Of a DNA stretch of 57,267 nucleotides, positions 8,999 through 17,383 are shown in pieces; the stretch's first letter is position 1; each line of letters starts with the position of its first letter. This DNA is from an uncultured Bifidobacterium sp. Its GTDB lineage: Bacteria > Actinomycetota > Actinomycetes > Actinomycetales > Bifidobacteriaceae. The notes under the pieces are model-generated. The model had not been told where the DNA came from and searched no databases. It saw only the letters and a list, made by a program, of their open reading frames with translations. Location of the stretch: contig NZ_CASEXV010000073.1 in assembly GCF_949292005.1 (NCBI RefSeq), positions 1-57,267 of the forward strand, in the 5' to 3' direction. The position numbers and the translations under genes are program-made.

Positions 8999-10012
8999 TC
9001 ACGCATAGATGTTGCGGGGGCGGATGTCCGAGGGCAGCCCGTTGAGCAGACCTGTGACCGAACCGGATTCGAAGACCGATCGGATTCCCGCCGCCAGCAG
9101 GGGCGCCACGGACAGAACCGTCATGTTCGGCAGACGCTTCTCGGCGGGGATGGGCACGGTGTCCATCAGGACTATCTCCCGTGCTCCGCAATCGCGCAGA
9201 CGATCCACTGCGGGCCCTGAGAGAAGACCGTGCGTGGCGACGAGGGTGACGCTGGCGGCCCCGGCGCCACGCAGAGTCCGCACCGCTTCGCAGATCGTCC
9301 CGGCGGTGTCGATCATGTCGTCGACGACGATGCAGTCGCGGCCCTCGACGTCACCGATGATGCCGTGGGCCGTGGCGTGGTTGGGACGGGTGACGTCACG
9401 CGTCTTGTGGATGAAGGAGAGAGGCAGTCCGCCGAGCTTGGCGGCCCACTGCTCGGAGACCTTGATGCGCCCGGCGTCGGGGGAGACCATCGTGGCGTTG
9501 GACAGATCCATGCTGGATCGCACGTAGTCCAGCAGCACCGGCATGGCGGTGAGATGGTCGACCGGTCCGTCGAAGAACCCCTGCTCCTGGGACGCGTGCA
9601 GGTCGACCGTCATGATGCGGTCCGCTCCCGCGGTGCGGAACAGGTCGAACATCAGACGTGCGGTGATCGGCTCGCGCCCCTGGTGCTTCTTGTCCTGCCG
9701 AGAGTAGCCGAGGAAGGGCGCCACGACGGTGATGGACCGAGCAGAGGCCCGCTTGAGGGCGTCCACCATCAGCAGCTGCTCCATGATCCAGGTGTTGATG
9801 GGATCGGTGTGCGATTGGACGGCGAACACGTCGGCACCGCGTACGGGTTCGGTGAACCGCACGTACATCTCGCCGTTCGCGAAGTCGTATGCCGTGGTCT
9901 CCAGCAGGGACGTTCCCAGACATTCCGCGGTCTCCGTGGCCTGGACCGGATACGCGCGTCCGGCGACGACAGCAAGCCTCTTGTCTGGTGTGCCTTCGAG
10001 AATCGCGGACAT
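8999..10012 (-). CDS. prs: Ribose-phosphate pyrophosphokinase
   Basis: Makes PRPP from ribose-5-phosphate and ATP, feeding nucleotide, histidine and tryptophan synthesis. The 337-residue cytosolic protein carries the class I motifs FANGEMYVRF, SRQDKKHQGREPITA and VDLHASQEQGFF, plus the PRPP-binding loop CIVVDDMIDTAGT. Length is normal with a short C-terminal extension. ATG 10012 is preceded by GAAGG about 8 nt upstream. It lies downstream of the interrupted zinc-ribbon gene with a 140-nt gap and just upstream of a GT2 gene. Confidence 0.96.
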   Translation of the reverse strand: MSAILEGTPDKRLAVVAGRAYPVQATETAECLGTSLLETTAYDFANGEMYVRFTEPVRGADVFAVQSHTDPINTWIMEQLLMVDALKRASARSITVVAPFLGYSRQDKKHQGREPITARLMFDLFRTAGADRIMTVDLHASQEQGFFDGPVDHLTAMPVLLDYVRSSMDLSNATMVSPDAGRIKVSEQWAAKLGGLPLSFIHKTRDVTRPNHATAHGIIGDVEGRDCIVVDDMIDTAGTICEAVRTLRGAGAASVTLVATHGLLSGPAVDRLRDCGAREIVLMDTVPIPAEKRLPNMTVLSVAPLLAAGIRSVFESGSVTGLLNGLPSDIRPRNIYA

Positions 10013-10152
10013 GTCTGCCTTCCTTCGCGCCGGGCGTGCCTTGAAACGCCAAGGACGACCCTAATATACACGGGCGACCCGCAGTCGGATGCGTCCGACC
10101 ACGAGGACACTCAGGACGGTCCCCCCGATCGGGCCATCGGCGGGACGGATCG

Positions 10153-10980
10153 TCAGAGTCCCATGAACGCCATGGCAACGATGAGAAGCGTCGCGGCCGC
10201 CAGAAGCACCGCGATCGCTACGGCGGCACGATGCTGGGCCCTGTCCAGCGGCGGGATCGTCGTCGGGAATCCGACCTGTGCGGACGATCGGTGGAACGGT
10301 GACGCGTAGTCGGGAAGCTCGCGGGTGACGGTCATGTCGCCTTCGCTGCCGTCTCGTCCGCCGCGCAGGGTGATGATGGCGTCGTTCGCGCGCACATGCC
10401 TCTGCACGTCGTCGGGCGTGGGACTGACGGTTCCGCCGCGGACGGCGTTCCACAGTGGCGTCCATGTCACGACCAGGTTCCGCCCGAAGCCCAGACCCAT
10501 CGCCTCGATGAGGAGCATCCATGATGCCGCGATGAGGACATACCACGGCGACGGCGACACGGAGACGCTCGCGTTGAGCATGGAGCCGGTGGACGTCCCC
10601 AGCAGGGAATCCGACAGGGAGGACAGCTGCGACAGCGTTCCGGACGAGGTGACGTCCACCGAGAACCGGGCGAGAAGAACGGTCGTGACAAGCCATCCCA
10701 GACCTGCCGCGATGGGTGCCTTCCATAGATCGGTCCACCGCGCATGCGCGGGATCGTAGATGTTTCTGGCCGCCGCCCGCAGGCGGACGAGAACGGTTGC
10801 GGCGAGGAAGACGAGGAAGCAGACCCACAGTATCGCCCGGGTGCCTGAGTTCTGGGCGGTGAGTATCGAGAGAGTGGACCGCCCGGACGTTCCGGAGGCG
10901 ACCAGCGTGGCCCCCAACGAGGATTCGACGACGAGGATGATCGGGATGAAGGGGAATAGCAGCGGAATAAGCGCAAGCGT
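10153..10980 (-). pseudogene. C-terminal half of zinc-ribbon membrane protein, after in-frame TAG
   Basis: The frame continues without any other stop from the TAG at 10981-10983 to a normal stop at 10153. The first codons encode a strongly hydrophobic stretch (ALIPLLFPFIPIILVV) that would be the next membrane helix of the upstream half. Further helices lie near IVWVCFLVFL-like and WYVLIAASWMLLIEAMG-like segments, with one at the C-terminus (AVAIAVLLAAATLLIVAMA). Separate translation could begin only at weak codons such as TTG 10917, which would split that first helix. It is best read as the second half of one protein of about 575 codons. No function is recognised. Confidence 0.6.
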
Positions 10981-11880
10981 CTAGCAGTTCCCCGTGGACA
11001 GGACATACCCCACGAATCCCGCCAGCCCGATGATCGTGAAGACGACGCCGTAGACCATGGAGGCGTCAGCCACGGTTCGGACCCATCCGCGCAGACGATG
11101 GCTCCACTGCCAGCATGAGACGAGGACGTTCGGGGAGTCGGGGGCGTACTGGGCGAGAAGATACCCCATGAACGATCCGACGGCGGCGATGAGGAAGGCC
11201 ATGAGGAACGTCCTTCCGGTCGCTGCCCCCACCTGGATGCCGTTGACCTTGAAGGAGAAGAGGCCCGCGAGGAGGATATGGCATAGCCCGGCGGCGAGCC
11301 CCACCATAACCGATCCCACGACCCCTCCGTGAAGGAAGCGGGTGCCGAGCCGCCGCGCCGAGCGGTATGCTCCGGCGGCGGTTCCCACAAGCAGAGCCAT
11401 GCCGACGAGCGTGAACGGGGAATGGAAGGTGGCGGACGTGGACAGCGTGCCAAGGTACGAGGCGTCCAGCAAGACGGCCTGCGTCCAGGTTCCCGATACT
11501 CCGCCGGCCAGGAGGAGCGCGACCGTGGAGACGAAGGGGATGCTGCTCACCTTCAGGGCGACGTACTGCCTGATGATATAGGGCAGTGAGTCGGTTAGCG
11601 AGGAGATCCGCGGCGAGATCGCCTCCAGAAGGGCCGCCGAGAGGATGGCGACGACGAGGGCGGCCGCCATGCCGTACGCCAGCGACGTCCCCACCGTTTT
11701 CAGCAGGGCCGGCTGGAAGCCGCCGGAGGACACGGCGGACGGCGCATCGGTTGTCGGTGCCGCGGCCCCCGCCACGGGTGATGGCGGAGTCGTGCCGTCC
11801 GGGGTCGCGACGGGGTACCCGCAGTTGGAGCAGAACTGCGCTCCCGCTTCCACGGGGTGCCCGCAATGAATGCATTGCAT
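10981..11880 (-). CDS. Zinc-ribbon multi-pass membrane protein, N-terminal half (ends at TAG)
   Basis: The 299-residue product starts with a zinc ribbon of two CxxC pairs (CIHCG and CSNCG, residues 3-21). A Pro/Ala/Thr-rich linker to about residue 55 and roughly six hydrophobic segments follow. The final segment (VVFTIIGLAGFVGYVL) runs right up to the TAG, and translation past it would continue with another membrane helix in the same frame. The gene therefore appears truncated relative to its ancestral product. Zinc-ribbon plus membrane architecture is common in actinobacterial proteins of unknown role. It is divergent from rpsF, separated by 278 nt. Confidence 0.7.
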   Translation of the reverse strand: MQCIHCGHPVEAGAQFCSNCGYPVATPDGTTPPSPVAGAAAPTTDAPSAVSSGGFQPALLKTVGTSLAYGMAAALVVAILSAALLEAISPRISSLTDSLPYIIRQYVALKVSSIPFVSTVALLLAGGVSGTWTQAVLLDASYLGTLSTSATFHSPFTLVGMALLVGTAAGAYRSARRLGTRFLHGGVVGSVMVGLAAGLCHILLAGLFSFKVNGIQVGAATGRTFLMAFLIAAVGSFMGYLLAQYAPDSPNVLVSCWQWSHRLRGWVRTVADASMVYGVVFTIIGLAGFVGYVLSTGNC

Positions 11881-12117
11881 GGATGGTGTCCCTTCGGTTG
11901 TCGCCGGACGGTCTCCGGTTCATCGGCGGGCTTTGACGCGCCTTCGCAGAATCGTGTGCCTTCTCGTGTGCCTTCGCAGGATCGATTTTACCGTTGGGGC
12001 TGTTCGGATGCTGAACGTTTCCGGGTGGTCTTGATTCCGCCCTTTCGCTGGTCGCGGGAACGGAGTACACTGGAAGGGTTGTTCATCCTATGGTGAATGC
12101 ACGCATACACACTCCTG

Positions 12118-12134
12118 CTGCGGAAAGTCCGCGG
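12118..12134 (+). promoter_or_regulatory. Hairpin in the rpsF leader
   Basis: A stem CTGCGG / CCGCGG with an AAAGT loop sits 12 nt before the rpsF ribosome site and is followed by CCGTAAG. In several bacteria a hairpin in the rpsF leader binds the S6:S18 complex and represses the operon. The position and the nearby CCG fit that idea, but I cannot confirm the consensus, so this is a suggestion only. Confidence 0.3.
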
Positions 12135-12158
12135 CCGTAAGTCCGAAGGAGGTGGGTG

Positions 12159-12455
12159 ATGTCTGCGCATAAATACGAACTGATGTTCATTGCGAATCCT
12201 GAGCTCGATGAGCGGGGTCTGAAGAAGCTGACCGAGCAGTATCTCGACGTTGTCACCAAGGAGGGCGGTTCCATCGATGGAACCGACTACTGGGGGCGTC
12301 GCAAGATGGCCTACGAGATCGCCGGCAAGAACGAGGGCAACTACGTGGTGGTCAACTACACCACCGAGCCCGCGACAAGCGCCGAGCTCGATCGTCTGCT
12401 GAACCTCAGCGAATCCGTCATCCGCACGAAGATCCTGCGTAAGGACGCCGAGTAG
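12159..12455 (+). CDS. rpsF: 30S ribosomal protein S6
   Basis: Small-subunit protein that pairs with S18 on the 16S rRNA platform. The 98-residue product starts with HKYELMFIANPELDERG and contains YWGRRKMAYEI and GNYVVVNY, the normal S6 pattern. The start is ATG 12159 because AAGGAGG lies 6 nt upstream; the GTG one codon earlier is too close to it. First gene of the rpsF-ssb-rpsR-rplI operon. It lacks the long acidic Glu tail that some S6 proteins carry. Confidence 0.97.
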   Translation: MSAHKYELMFIANPELDERGLKKLTEQYLDVVTKEGGSIDGTDYWGRRKMAYEIAGKNEGNYVVVNYTTEPATSAELDRLLNLSESVIRTKILRKDAE

Positions 12456-12517
12456 TCCTCGCCGACGCGCCTGGCCGCCATGGTCGGTGCGTGGAATCCA
12501 ACCCAAGGAGCATCAGT

Positions 12518-13132
12518 ATGGCAGGTGAAACGATCATCACCGTGGTGGGCAACCTCACCGCGGATCCCGAGGTGAGAACCGTCGGAAGTGGAGCCACCGT
12601 CACCAGTTTCACGGTTGCCTCCACCCCACGCTCGTTCAATCGCGAGACGAATCAGTGGGAGGACGGGCAGGCGCTGTTTCTCAGGTGCTCCGCATGGAGG
12701 ACTCTGGGGGACCATGTCGCCCAGAGCCTGTCCAAGGGCATGCGCGTGATCGTGACCGGCCGGTTGAGCCAGCACTCGTATCAGGCGCAGGACGGATCCC
12801 AGCGCACATCCATCGACCTGACCGTCGATGAGATCGGACCGAGCCTGCGATACGCCACGGCCCAGGTCACGCGCCAGTCAAGCGCCGGCGGGTTCGCCGG
12901 AGCCGGTCGGTCGGGAGGATTCTCGGCGCCCGCCGGGAACACCGGAGGCTATCAGGGTGGCGCTGGATACAACCGCGCCGCATCCGCGGCCCCGGCAGCG
13001 ACTCCCCCCCGGCAGTCTCCAGCCGCGCCCGCTCAGGATCCCTGGGCCTCGCCCGCGTCGTCGAACGACGGATTCTCGTCGTTCGGAGGCAGCGGAGACT
13101 TCGGCGGATCGGGAGACGATCCGGAATTCTGA
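12518..13132 (+). CDS. ssb: Single-stranded DNA-binding protein
   Basis: Binds and protects single-stranded DNA in replication and repair. The 204-residue protein has an N-terminal OB fold (about 1-112) with ETIITVVGNLTADPEVR and FLRCSAWRTLGDHVAQSL. A Gly/Ala/Pro-rich disordered linker follows, then the acidic tip GDDPEF that recruits partner proteins. ATG 12518 follows AAGGAG by 7 nt; an in-frame ATG 27 nt earlier lacks a site. Its position between rpsF and rpsR is the usual arrangement and marks it as the main housekeeping SSB. Confidence 0.96.
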   Translation: MAGETIITVVGNLTADPEVRTVGSGATVTSFTVASTPRSFNRETNQWEDGQALFLRCSAWRTLGDHVAQSLSKGMRVIVTGRLSQHSYQAQDGSQRTSIDLTVDEIGPSLRYATAQVTRQSSAGGFAGAGRSGGFSAPAGNTGGYQGGAGYNRAASAAPAATPPRQSPAAPAQDPWASPASSNDGFSSFGGSGDFGGSGDDPEF

Positions 13133-13223
13133 TGCGTGGTCCCGCTTGACACAATCCGCACGGGACATACCGCATCCACATCTCAGACATAACGACATAT
13201 AAGTTCATATAAGGAGAAACACC

Positions 13224-13472
13224 ATGTCACGCAAAAGGCCGCAACCACCGGTCAAGCCCTTCAAGAAGAAGCCGAACCCCCTGAAGGCCGCGAAGATCAC
13301 CGAGATCGACTACAAGGACGTCGCGCTCCTGCGCAAGTTCGTCTCCGATCGCGGCAAGATCCGTTCGCGCCGCATCACTGGCGTCACCGTTCAGGAACAG
13401 CGCAAGATCTCCCGCGCCGTCAAGAACGCACGCGAGATGGCCCTGCTTCCGTACGCCACGTCCGGCCGCTGA
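13224..13472 (+). CDS. rpsR: 30S ribosomal protein S18
   Basis: The 82-residue ribosomal protein partners with S6. It has a basic N-terminus (KRPQPPVKPFKKKPNPLKAA) followed by the core IDYKDVALLRKFVSDRGKI, RRITGV and QRKISRAVKNAREMALLPY. It contains no Cys and so is the zinc-independent form. ATAAGGAGAAACACC precedes the ATG, giving a strong ribosome site. The gap after ssb is 91 nt. Confidence 0.97.
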   Translation: MSRKRPQPPVKPFKKKPNPLKAAKITEIDYKDVALLRKFVSDRGKIRSRRITGVTVQEQRKISRAVKNAREMALLPYATSGR

Positions 13473-13491
13473 TCCAGAGGAGGATAGGAAC

Positions 13492-13938
13492 ATGGCTGAA
13501 ACCAAGGTTATTCTCACCAAGTCCGTCGCGAACCTCGGACACTCCGGCGATGTCGTCGAGGTGCGTCCCGGATACGCCCGCAACTATCTGATCCCGCAGG
13601 GACTCGCCTTCCGCTGGAGCAAGGGCTCCGCGGCGCAGATCGAGGCCATGCGCAAGGCGCGTCAGGCCAAGTCGATCGCCACCCGGCAGGAGGCCATCGA
13701 CGCGAAGGCCGCCATCGAGGGCTCCGTGGTGGAGATCTCCGCCAAGGTGTCCGAATCCGGCAAGCTCTTCGGCGGCATCTCCGGCGACTCGATTGCCGCC
13801 GTCCTTGCGGACAAGGCCGCCGTGGACCCGAAGTCCATCAAGGTCGATCCCATCAAGACGACCGGCGAGTTCCCCGCCACCGTCGCCCTGCACCCGGAGG
13901 TCTCCGCCTCCTTCACCGTGAAGGTCGTCGCCGAGTAG
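13492..13938 (+). CDS. rplI: 50S ribosomal protein L9
   Basis: The 148-residue large-subunit protein binds 23S rRNA near the L1 stalk. The N-terminal domain shows VILTKSVANLGHSGDVVEVRPGYARNYLIPQGLA. A long connecting helix rich in Ala, Lys and Glu follows, then the C-terminal domain (GKLFGGISGDSIAA). Length is normal. AGAGGAGGATAGGAAC precedes ATG 13492. Last gene of the operon, convergent with the glycerophosphodiesterase gene, with 87 nt between stops. Confidence 0.97.
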   Translation: MAETKVILTKSVANLGHSGDVVEVRPGYARNYLIPQGLAFRWSKGSAAQIEAMRKARQAKSIATRQEAIDAKAAIEGSVVEISAKVSESGKLFGGISGDSIAAVLADKAAVDPKSIKVDPIKTTGEFPATVALHPEVSASFTVKVVAE

Positions 13939-14025
13939 CTCATCGGAACTCATAGGGAAATATGCGGGCGATGGGGAAGGGGCATCTTGGCTCCCTCCCT
14001 GCCGCCCGCCTGTCAGACCCGCCTG

Positions 14026-14951
14026 TCAGAGGTCCTCGCGCGCATCGTCGCGTGGGGACCTCTCTCGTATGCGGCTCTGCAGCTCGGCGGCGGACATCCG
14101 CAGTCGGGGTACGTCCGCGGAATCGTCGGCGGCCGCCTGGGCGGAAAGCAGCCGTGTCATCGTCCGGGGATAATCGGTGATGATGCCGTCCACTCCGGCG
14201 CGTGACCATCGGACGGCCATCCATGTGCGATCCACGGTCCACACCCATAGCCGCAGCCCGCGTGCACGGCATTTGCGCAGAAGAGACAACGGATAGTAGG
14301 AACTGACCGCAAGTACGTCCACTCCGGCGTCGGCGATGGCGTCCACGTCGACATCCTGATTCTTGTGCATCACGTACATGGTATGGAATCCGTCGGCCGA
14401 TGCCTGCGTGATCTTGTTGAAATCCAAGGATTCGATAAGAGTGGAAGATCTCAGCGACCGCGCATCGAGAATCCGTTCCAGACGCTTGAGGCTGACCTCG
14501 TCCTGCTTGTTCTCGACCACCAACAGTGCGTCGTTGGGAAGGGCGTCGAGGACCTGCCCGAAAGTCACGGCACGGAAGCATTGTTCGGAGTCGTAATGGA
14601 GGCACATGGACGTCCATTCGTCCACGGTCAACGAGCTGACGGACACGTCACTCGAATCCTCGGTCGTCTCACCCGTGGTCGAATCATGGGAGATGGCGAT
14701 GTGCCCGTCATCAAGCGTGCGCAGATCCATCTCGACGGGGTATCCGTCCGTGGACGCACTCAGAAAGCTGTCCAGCGACCCGGCGGGGGACTTCTCCTGC
14801 CCCCCGCGATGGGCCACGATAAGCGGGATTCGCGTGCTCCCATTGGCCTGAGCCAGAACCACGTCGACGCCGGTCGACGCGCATAGGGCGAGGCGAGGGC
14901 GAGGACGATCGACAGCAGTCCCCACGGGATTCTGGATATGGAATGAGGCAT
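14026..14951 (-). CDS. Glycerophosphodiester phosphodiesterase, frameshifted in its signal peptide
   Basis: GDPD-family enzyme that hydrolyses glycerophosphodiesters to glycerol-3-phosphate and an alcohol. The catalytic domain shows LIVAHRGG, EMDLRTLDDGHIAISHD, VVENKQ and VDGIITDYP. As sequenced, that frame opens only at GTG 14925 with no export signal. The other frame begins at ATG 14951, 11 nt after the sulfotransferase stop, with a perfect signal-like start: PHSISRIPWGLLSIVLALA. The two join if one C is restored in the run of CTCGCC units at 14881-14904; three full units would read LALALALC. I infer an exported enzyme with a one-base deletion, a phase-variable repeat or a sequence error. 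It is probably co-transcribed with the sulfotransferase. Confidence 0.8.
14881..14904 (-). repeat. CTCGCC hexamer repeat with one base missing
   Basis: On the minus strand the sequence reads CTCGCC, CTCGCC, TCGCC, CTATGC. Two perfect hexamers are followed by a third that lacks its first C. The missing base switches the frame between the signal peptide and the GDPD domain. Short GC-rich direct repeats like this are prone to slipped-strand changes. Confidence 0.6.
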
Positions 14952-14964
14952 ACGACTATGACGA

Positions 14965-16674
14965 TCAGGCGAAATAGAACCCGCTGAAGTCGTACTGATA
15001 GACGCGGTAGATGAGGTTCTTCAGCAAGGCCATCTTCCACTGGCTGATCAGCGTGCCGTCGCTTGAGTAGACCCCGAACAGGCCCTTGGTCCCGGAATCC
15101 ACCAGAATCGTTCCGTTGTCGAGCTCCTGTGTGCTGCTGACGATCGGCGAGTATGGCACGTTGAACGATTTCACCAGCTTGTAGGTGCGCGCGTTCTCGT
15201 CGACCAGATACTTGTAGTAGCGCGAATGGGTGCCCGTCGCGAATTTCGTCTGGATGCCCTCGACGTTGGCTTTCCAGTCATAGTCCGGTCTGGTGTTGCT
15301 TACACCGTAGTTGTTGTCGAACATGTATAGGTAGTACTGGCCGTCCGACAGGCTCGAGTCCTTCTCGTACGTGATCGTGTGCTGTCCGCCGATTCCGGAG
15401 CTGTCACCGATCTTCGTGAGCAGGTAGGACGTGTAGTCCGACCCCTTCCAGAAGCTCTTCTCGCCGATCATGTAGTCGATCGTGGGATTCGACTCCAGAT
15501 TGTCGAGTTTGATGGCCGTGGACGTCTCGCGCGAGCTGAGGATCACGCTGCCGTCGTCCAGCATCTGGATGGTGTTGAGGTGCAGCCAGTCTTTCTTCTT
15601 CGGCGTGGAGTCCGCGTTGTAGTTGCGGCTTTTGTCGTTCGTCGCATCCGCATTTGAACTGGATGAGCCCATGGAGGCGAACGTGGTGGAGTCGCGGTAG
15701 GACTTGTACAGCTTGCCCATGTCGACCAGGAGCGTGACCTTGCCCGTGGTCGTGTTGATCTTGATGATGTTGTCCTGGATGGTCTTCTTGCACGTGTCCG
15801 TGGCGAGGACGATGAGGTTGCCATCCGAGTCGAACGTGTAGTCATGGTGGAGGATGTAGTTGTCGCCGGTGTAAAGGAACTTCTCGATTTTGCCGAATTT
15901 GTTCATGCCGACGATGTATCGCGTCGACACGCTGAAGTACATGAGGTTCCCCTTGAAGAGCAGACGGTGGGCGCGGTAGTACAGGATCGGGATCTCGGCG
16001 CGCAGGACGCCGTGGGTGTCATAGTAGAAGAGATAGTCCTGCTCGTCGCTGTCGTTGCCCAGAATCGCGTACAGCCCGTTGCCGAGATCGTGTCCGGTGT
16101 TGGCCTTCGTGCTGGTCAGGCGGATCTCCTCGGGTCCCAGGGCCTTCGAGCTTTTCTTGGTGATGGTGCGGGTGTGGCTTTCACCGTTCTTGTAGGTGAT
16201 GGTCAGAGTGACCGTGTTCGTCTTGCCCGGAATAAGGCCGATCGCCTGGAACTCATGTGTGGTCTTGTACTTGTTCCCGCCCTGCGGAGTCGCGCTGAAA
16301 TCGGGATAGTCGGTGTCCTTGGTGCTCACTGTGTAGGTCACCTTGGCCGCCTTGGACGTCGTGAAATAGACGTATAGGCCGGTGGTGCTCGTTCCGTAGG
16401 GGTTCTCTTTGGTGTAGATATCGTCCTCGGAATGGGATGATTTGTCCCTGGCGGCGATGAGCTTGCTGTCGGCGGTGCTCTGATAGTCCTTCGTATAGAT
16501 CTTGGCGATCTTGTCGTTGAGGATCTCGATCCTTTTATTGCCGATGGCCTCCACCGCTGGCTGCCATCCGGCCACAACAATGGCGATGACGGCTGCGACG
16601 GCGGCGACCGTGATGAGGGCCCTCCGAGTTCTTTTGGTCATGGTCGGCTTGTTTGGATCGGGCGACGGTTCCAC
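14965..16674 (-). CDS. Membrane-anchored aryl-sulfate sulfotransferase (AssT-like)
   Basis: Transfers sulfate from one phenolic ester to another phenol without PAPS. The 569-residue protein has a basic N-terminus and one signal anchor (about 20-37), so it acts outside the membrane. It continues with an Ig-like N-terminal domain (about 95-175) and a beta-propeller-type body. The four residues of the known AssT active site can be matched: HHD (276-278), WLH (H365), SSR (R382) and GQH (H432), where the last His carries the sulfuryl group. GTG 16674 is chosen because AAGGAGA lies 9 nt upstream. No Dsb-type partner gene is adjacent. It is followed after 13 nt by the GDPD gene. Confidence 0.85.
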   Translation of the reverse strand: MEPSPDPNKPTMTKRTRRALITVAAVAAVIAIVVAGWQPAVEAIGNKRIEILNDKIAKIYTKDYQSTADSKLIAARDKSSHSEDDIYTKENPYGTSTTGLYVYFTTSKAAKVTYTVSTKDTDYPDFSATPQGGNKYKTTHEFQAIGLIPGKTNTVTLTITYKNGESHTRTITKKSSKALGPEEIRLTSTKANTGHDLGNGLYAILGNDSDEQDYLFYYDTHGVLRAEIPILYYRAHRLLFKGNLMYFSVSTRYIVGMNKFGKIEKFLYTGDNYILHHDYTFDSDGNLIVLATDTCKKTIQDNIIKINTTTGKVTLLVDMGKLYKSYRDSTTFASMGSSSSNADATNDKSRNYNADSTPKKKDWLHLNTIQMLDDGSVILSSRETSTAIKLDNLESNPTIDYMIGEKSFWKGSDYTSYLLTKIGDSSGIGGQHTITYEKDSSLSDGQYYLYMFDNNYGVSNTRPDYDWKANVEGIQTKFATGTHSRYYKYLVDENARTYKLVKSFNVPYSPIVSSTQELDNGTILVDSGTKGLFGVYSSDGTLISQWKMALLKNLIYRVYQYDFSGFYFA

Positions 16675-17083
16675 TTGGCTGCTCTCCTTTGTTGTGTCCT
16701 ATGAAATTGGGAATGCGGGGCACGAGGCACGAGGTTTTCCCGCGTGGACACGCTGCCGGCATTGGAGGCGTGGCACTGCCGTGAACCTAACCCCCAACCC
16801 GGTATAATGTGGCGAAGTTCTGAATAAACTCTTGGAGGAGCGTCGGTGTTGGCAAGGAATTCACCGGTCGTGTGAACGGCGGTTGCGTTCGTTGGGCGGG
16901 TTTATCGTTCGTTGGGCGGGTGGCCGATGGAGACCTCGGCGTTGTATGTGGTGAAATCCTTGATATTCCGCCATTCTGGAGGGGTCGGAAATTCGGCGAT
17001 AGTGCCATCATCTGTTGTTGTGACCTCAAATGCGCCCAACGAAGGGCGATCATGTCTGATCATGTCCCTGCGCCAGTTCCCCA
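16675..17083. other. Long non-coding or decayed stretch between the sulfotransferase and tRNA-Lys
   Basis: Contains the sulfotransferase leader, a perfect TATAAT at 16803-16808 on the plus strand, and a strong ribosome-like TTGGAGGAG at 16832-16840. The latter leads only to a nine-codon frame ending at TGA 16875. Two copies of CGTTCGTTGGGCGGGT lie in tandem near 16887-16922. On the minus strand a peptide frame covers 16902-17042 (for example FPTPPEWRNIKDF) and reads like natural protein, but has no convincing start. I see no intact gene; it may be the remnant of a lost one. Confidence 0.4.
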
Positions 17084-17122
17084 GAAAAAAGAACCCCTGG
17101 AATCTCAGTAATTCCAAGGGTT
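17084..17122 (-). terminator. Rho-independent terminator of tRNA-Lys
   Basis: On the minus strand, AACCCTTGGAAT and ATTCCAGGGGTT form a stem around a TACTGAG loop. CTTTTTTC follows directly. It begins 6 nt after the tRNA 3' end. Confidence 0.85.
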
Positions 17123-17128
17123 TTCGGG

Positions 17129-17202
17129 TGCCCCCTCAGGGATTCGAACCCTGGACACGCTGATTAAGAGTCAGCTGCTCTAACCAACTGAGCTAAAGGG
17201 GC
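17129..17202 (-). tRNA. tRNA-Lys (CTT)
   Basis: A 74-nt tRNA on the minus strand. Acceptor arms GCCCCTT and AGGGGGC pair with one G-U. The D-arm TAGCTCAGTTGGTTAGAGCA is canonical, the anticodon loop is ACTCTTAAT with anticodon CTT, and the T-arm CAGGGTTCGAATCCCTG is perfect. The discriminator is A. The CCA end is not fully encoded (the next bases are CCCGAAA). Confidence 0.95.
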
Positions 17203-17231
17203 GAGTTGGTGGCTTTTCAAACCGAGAAGCA

Positions 17232-17259
17232 ACTATACACGTCTGCGCGTGCCACGCAA
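17232..17259 (-). promoter_or_regulatory. Likely promoter of tRNA-Lys
   Basis: On the minus strand TTGCGT and TATAGT are separated by 16 nt. The -10 box ends 30 nt before the tRNA 5' end. This fits a housekeeping sigma-70-type promoter. Confidence 0.5.
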
Positions 17260-17383
17260 TCCGTGAGACACGTCGGAGTGTCGTTCGCGTCGGGATGGAG
17301 CCCGGATCCGTGCGGGAGCGGTACTGTTGATGGCGGCGGTCGACGATCTGGGTTGACGGCATAGGTTTGGCGGCAGGAGCGAC

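Noticed and set aside
14711..15040. A minus-strand frame with a hydrophobic patch spanning the sulfotransferase end and the GDPD start
   Set aside because: It is a third frame across the junction, with no homology signs; the signal-peptide frame from 14951 explains the hydrophobic codons better.
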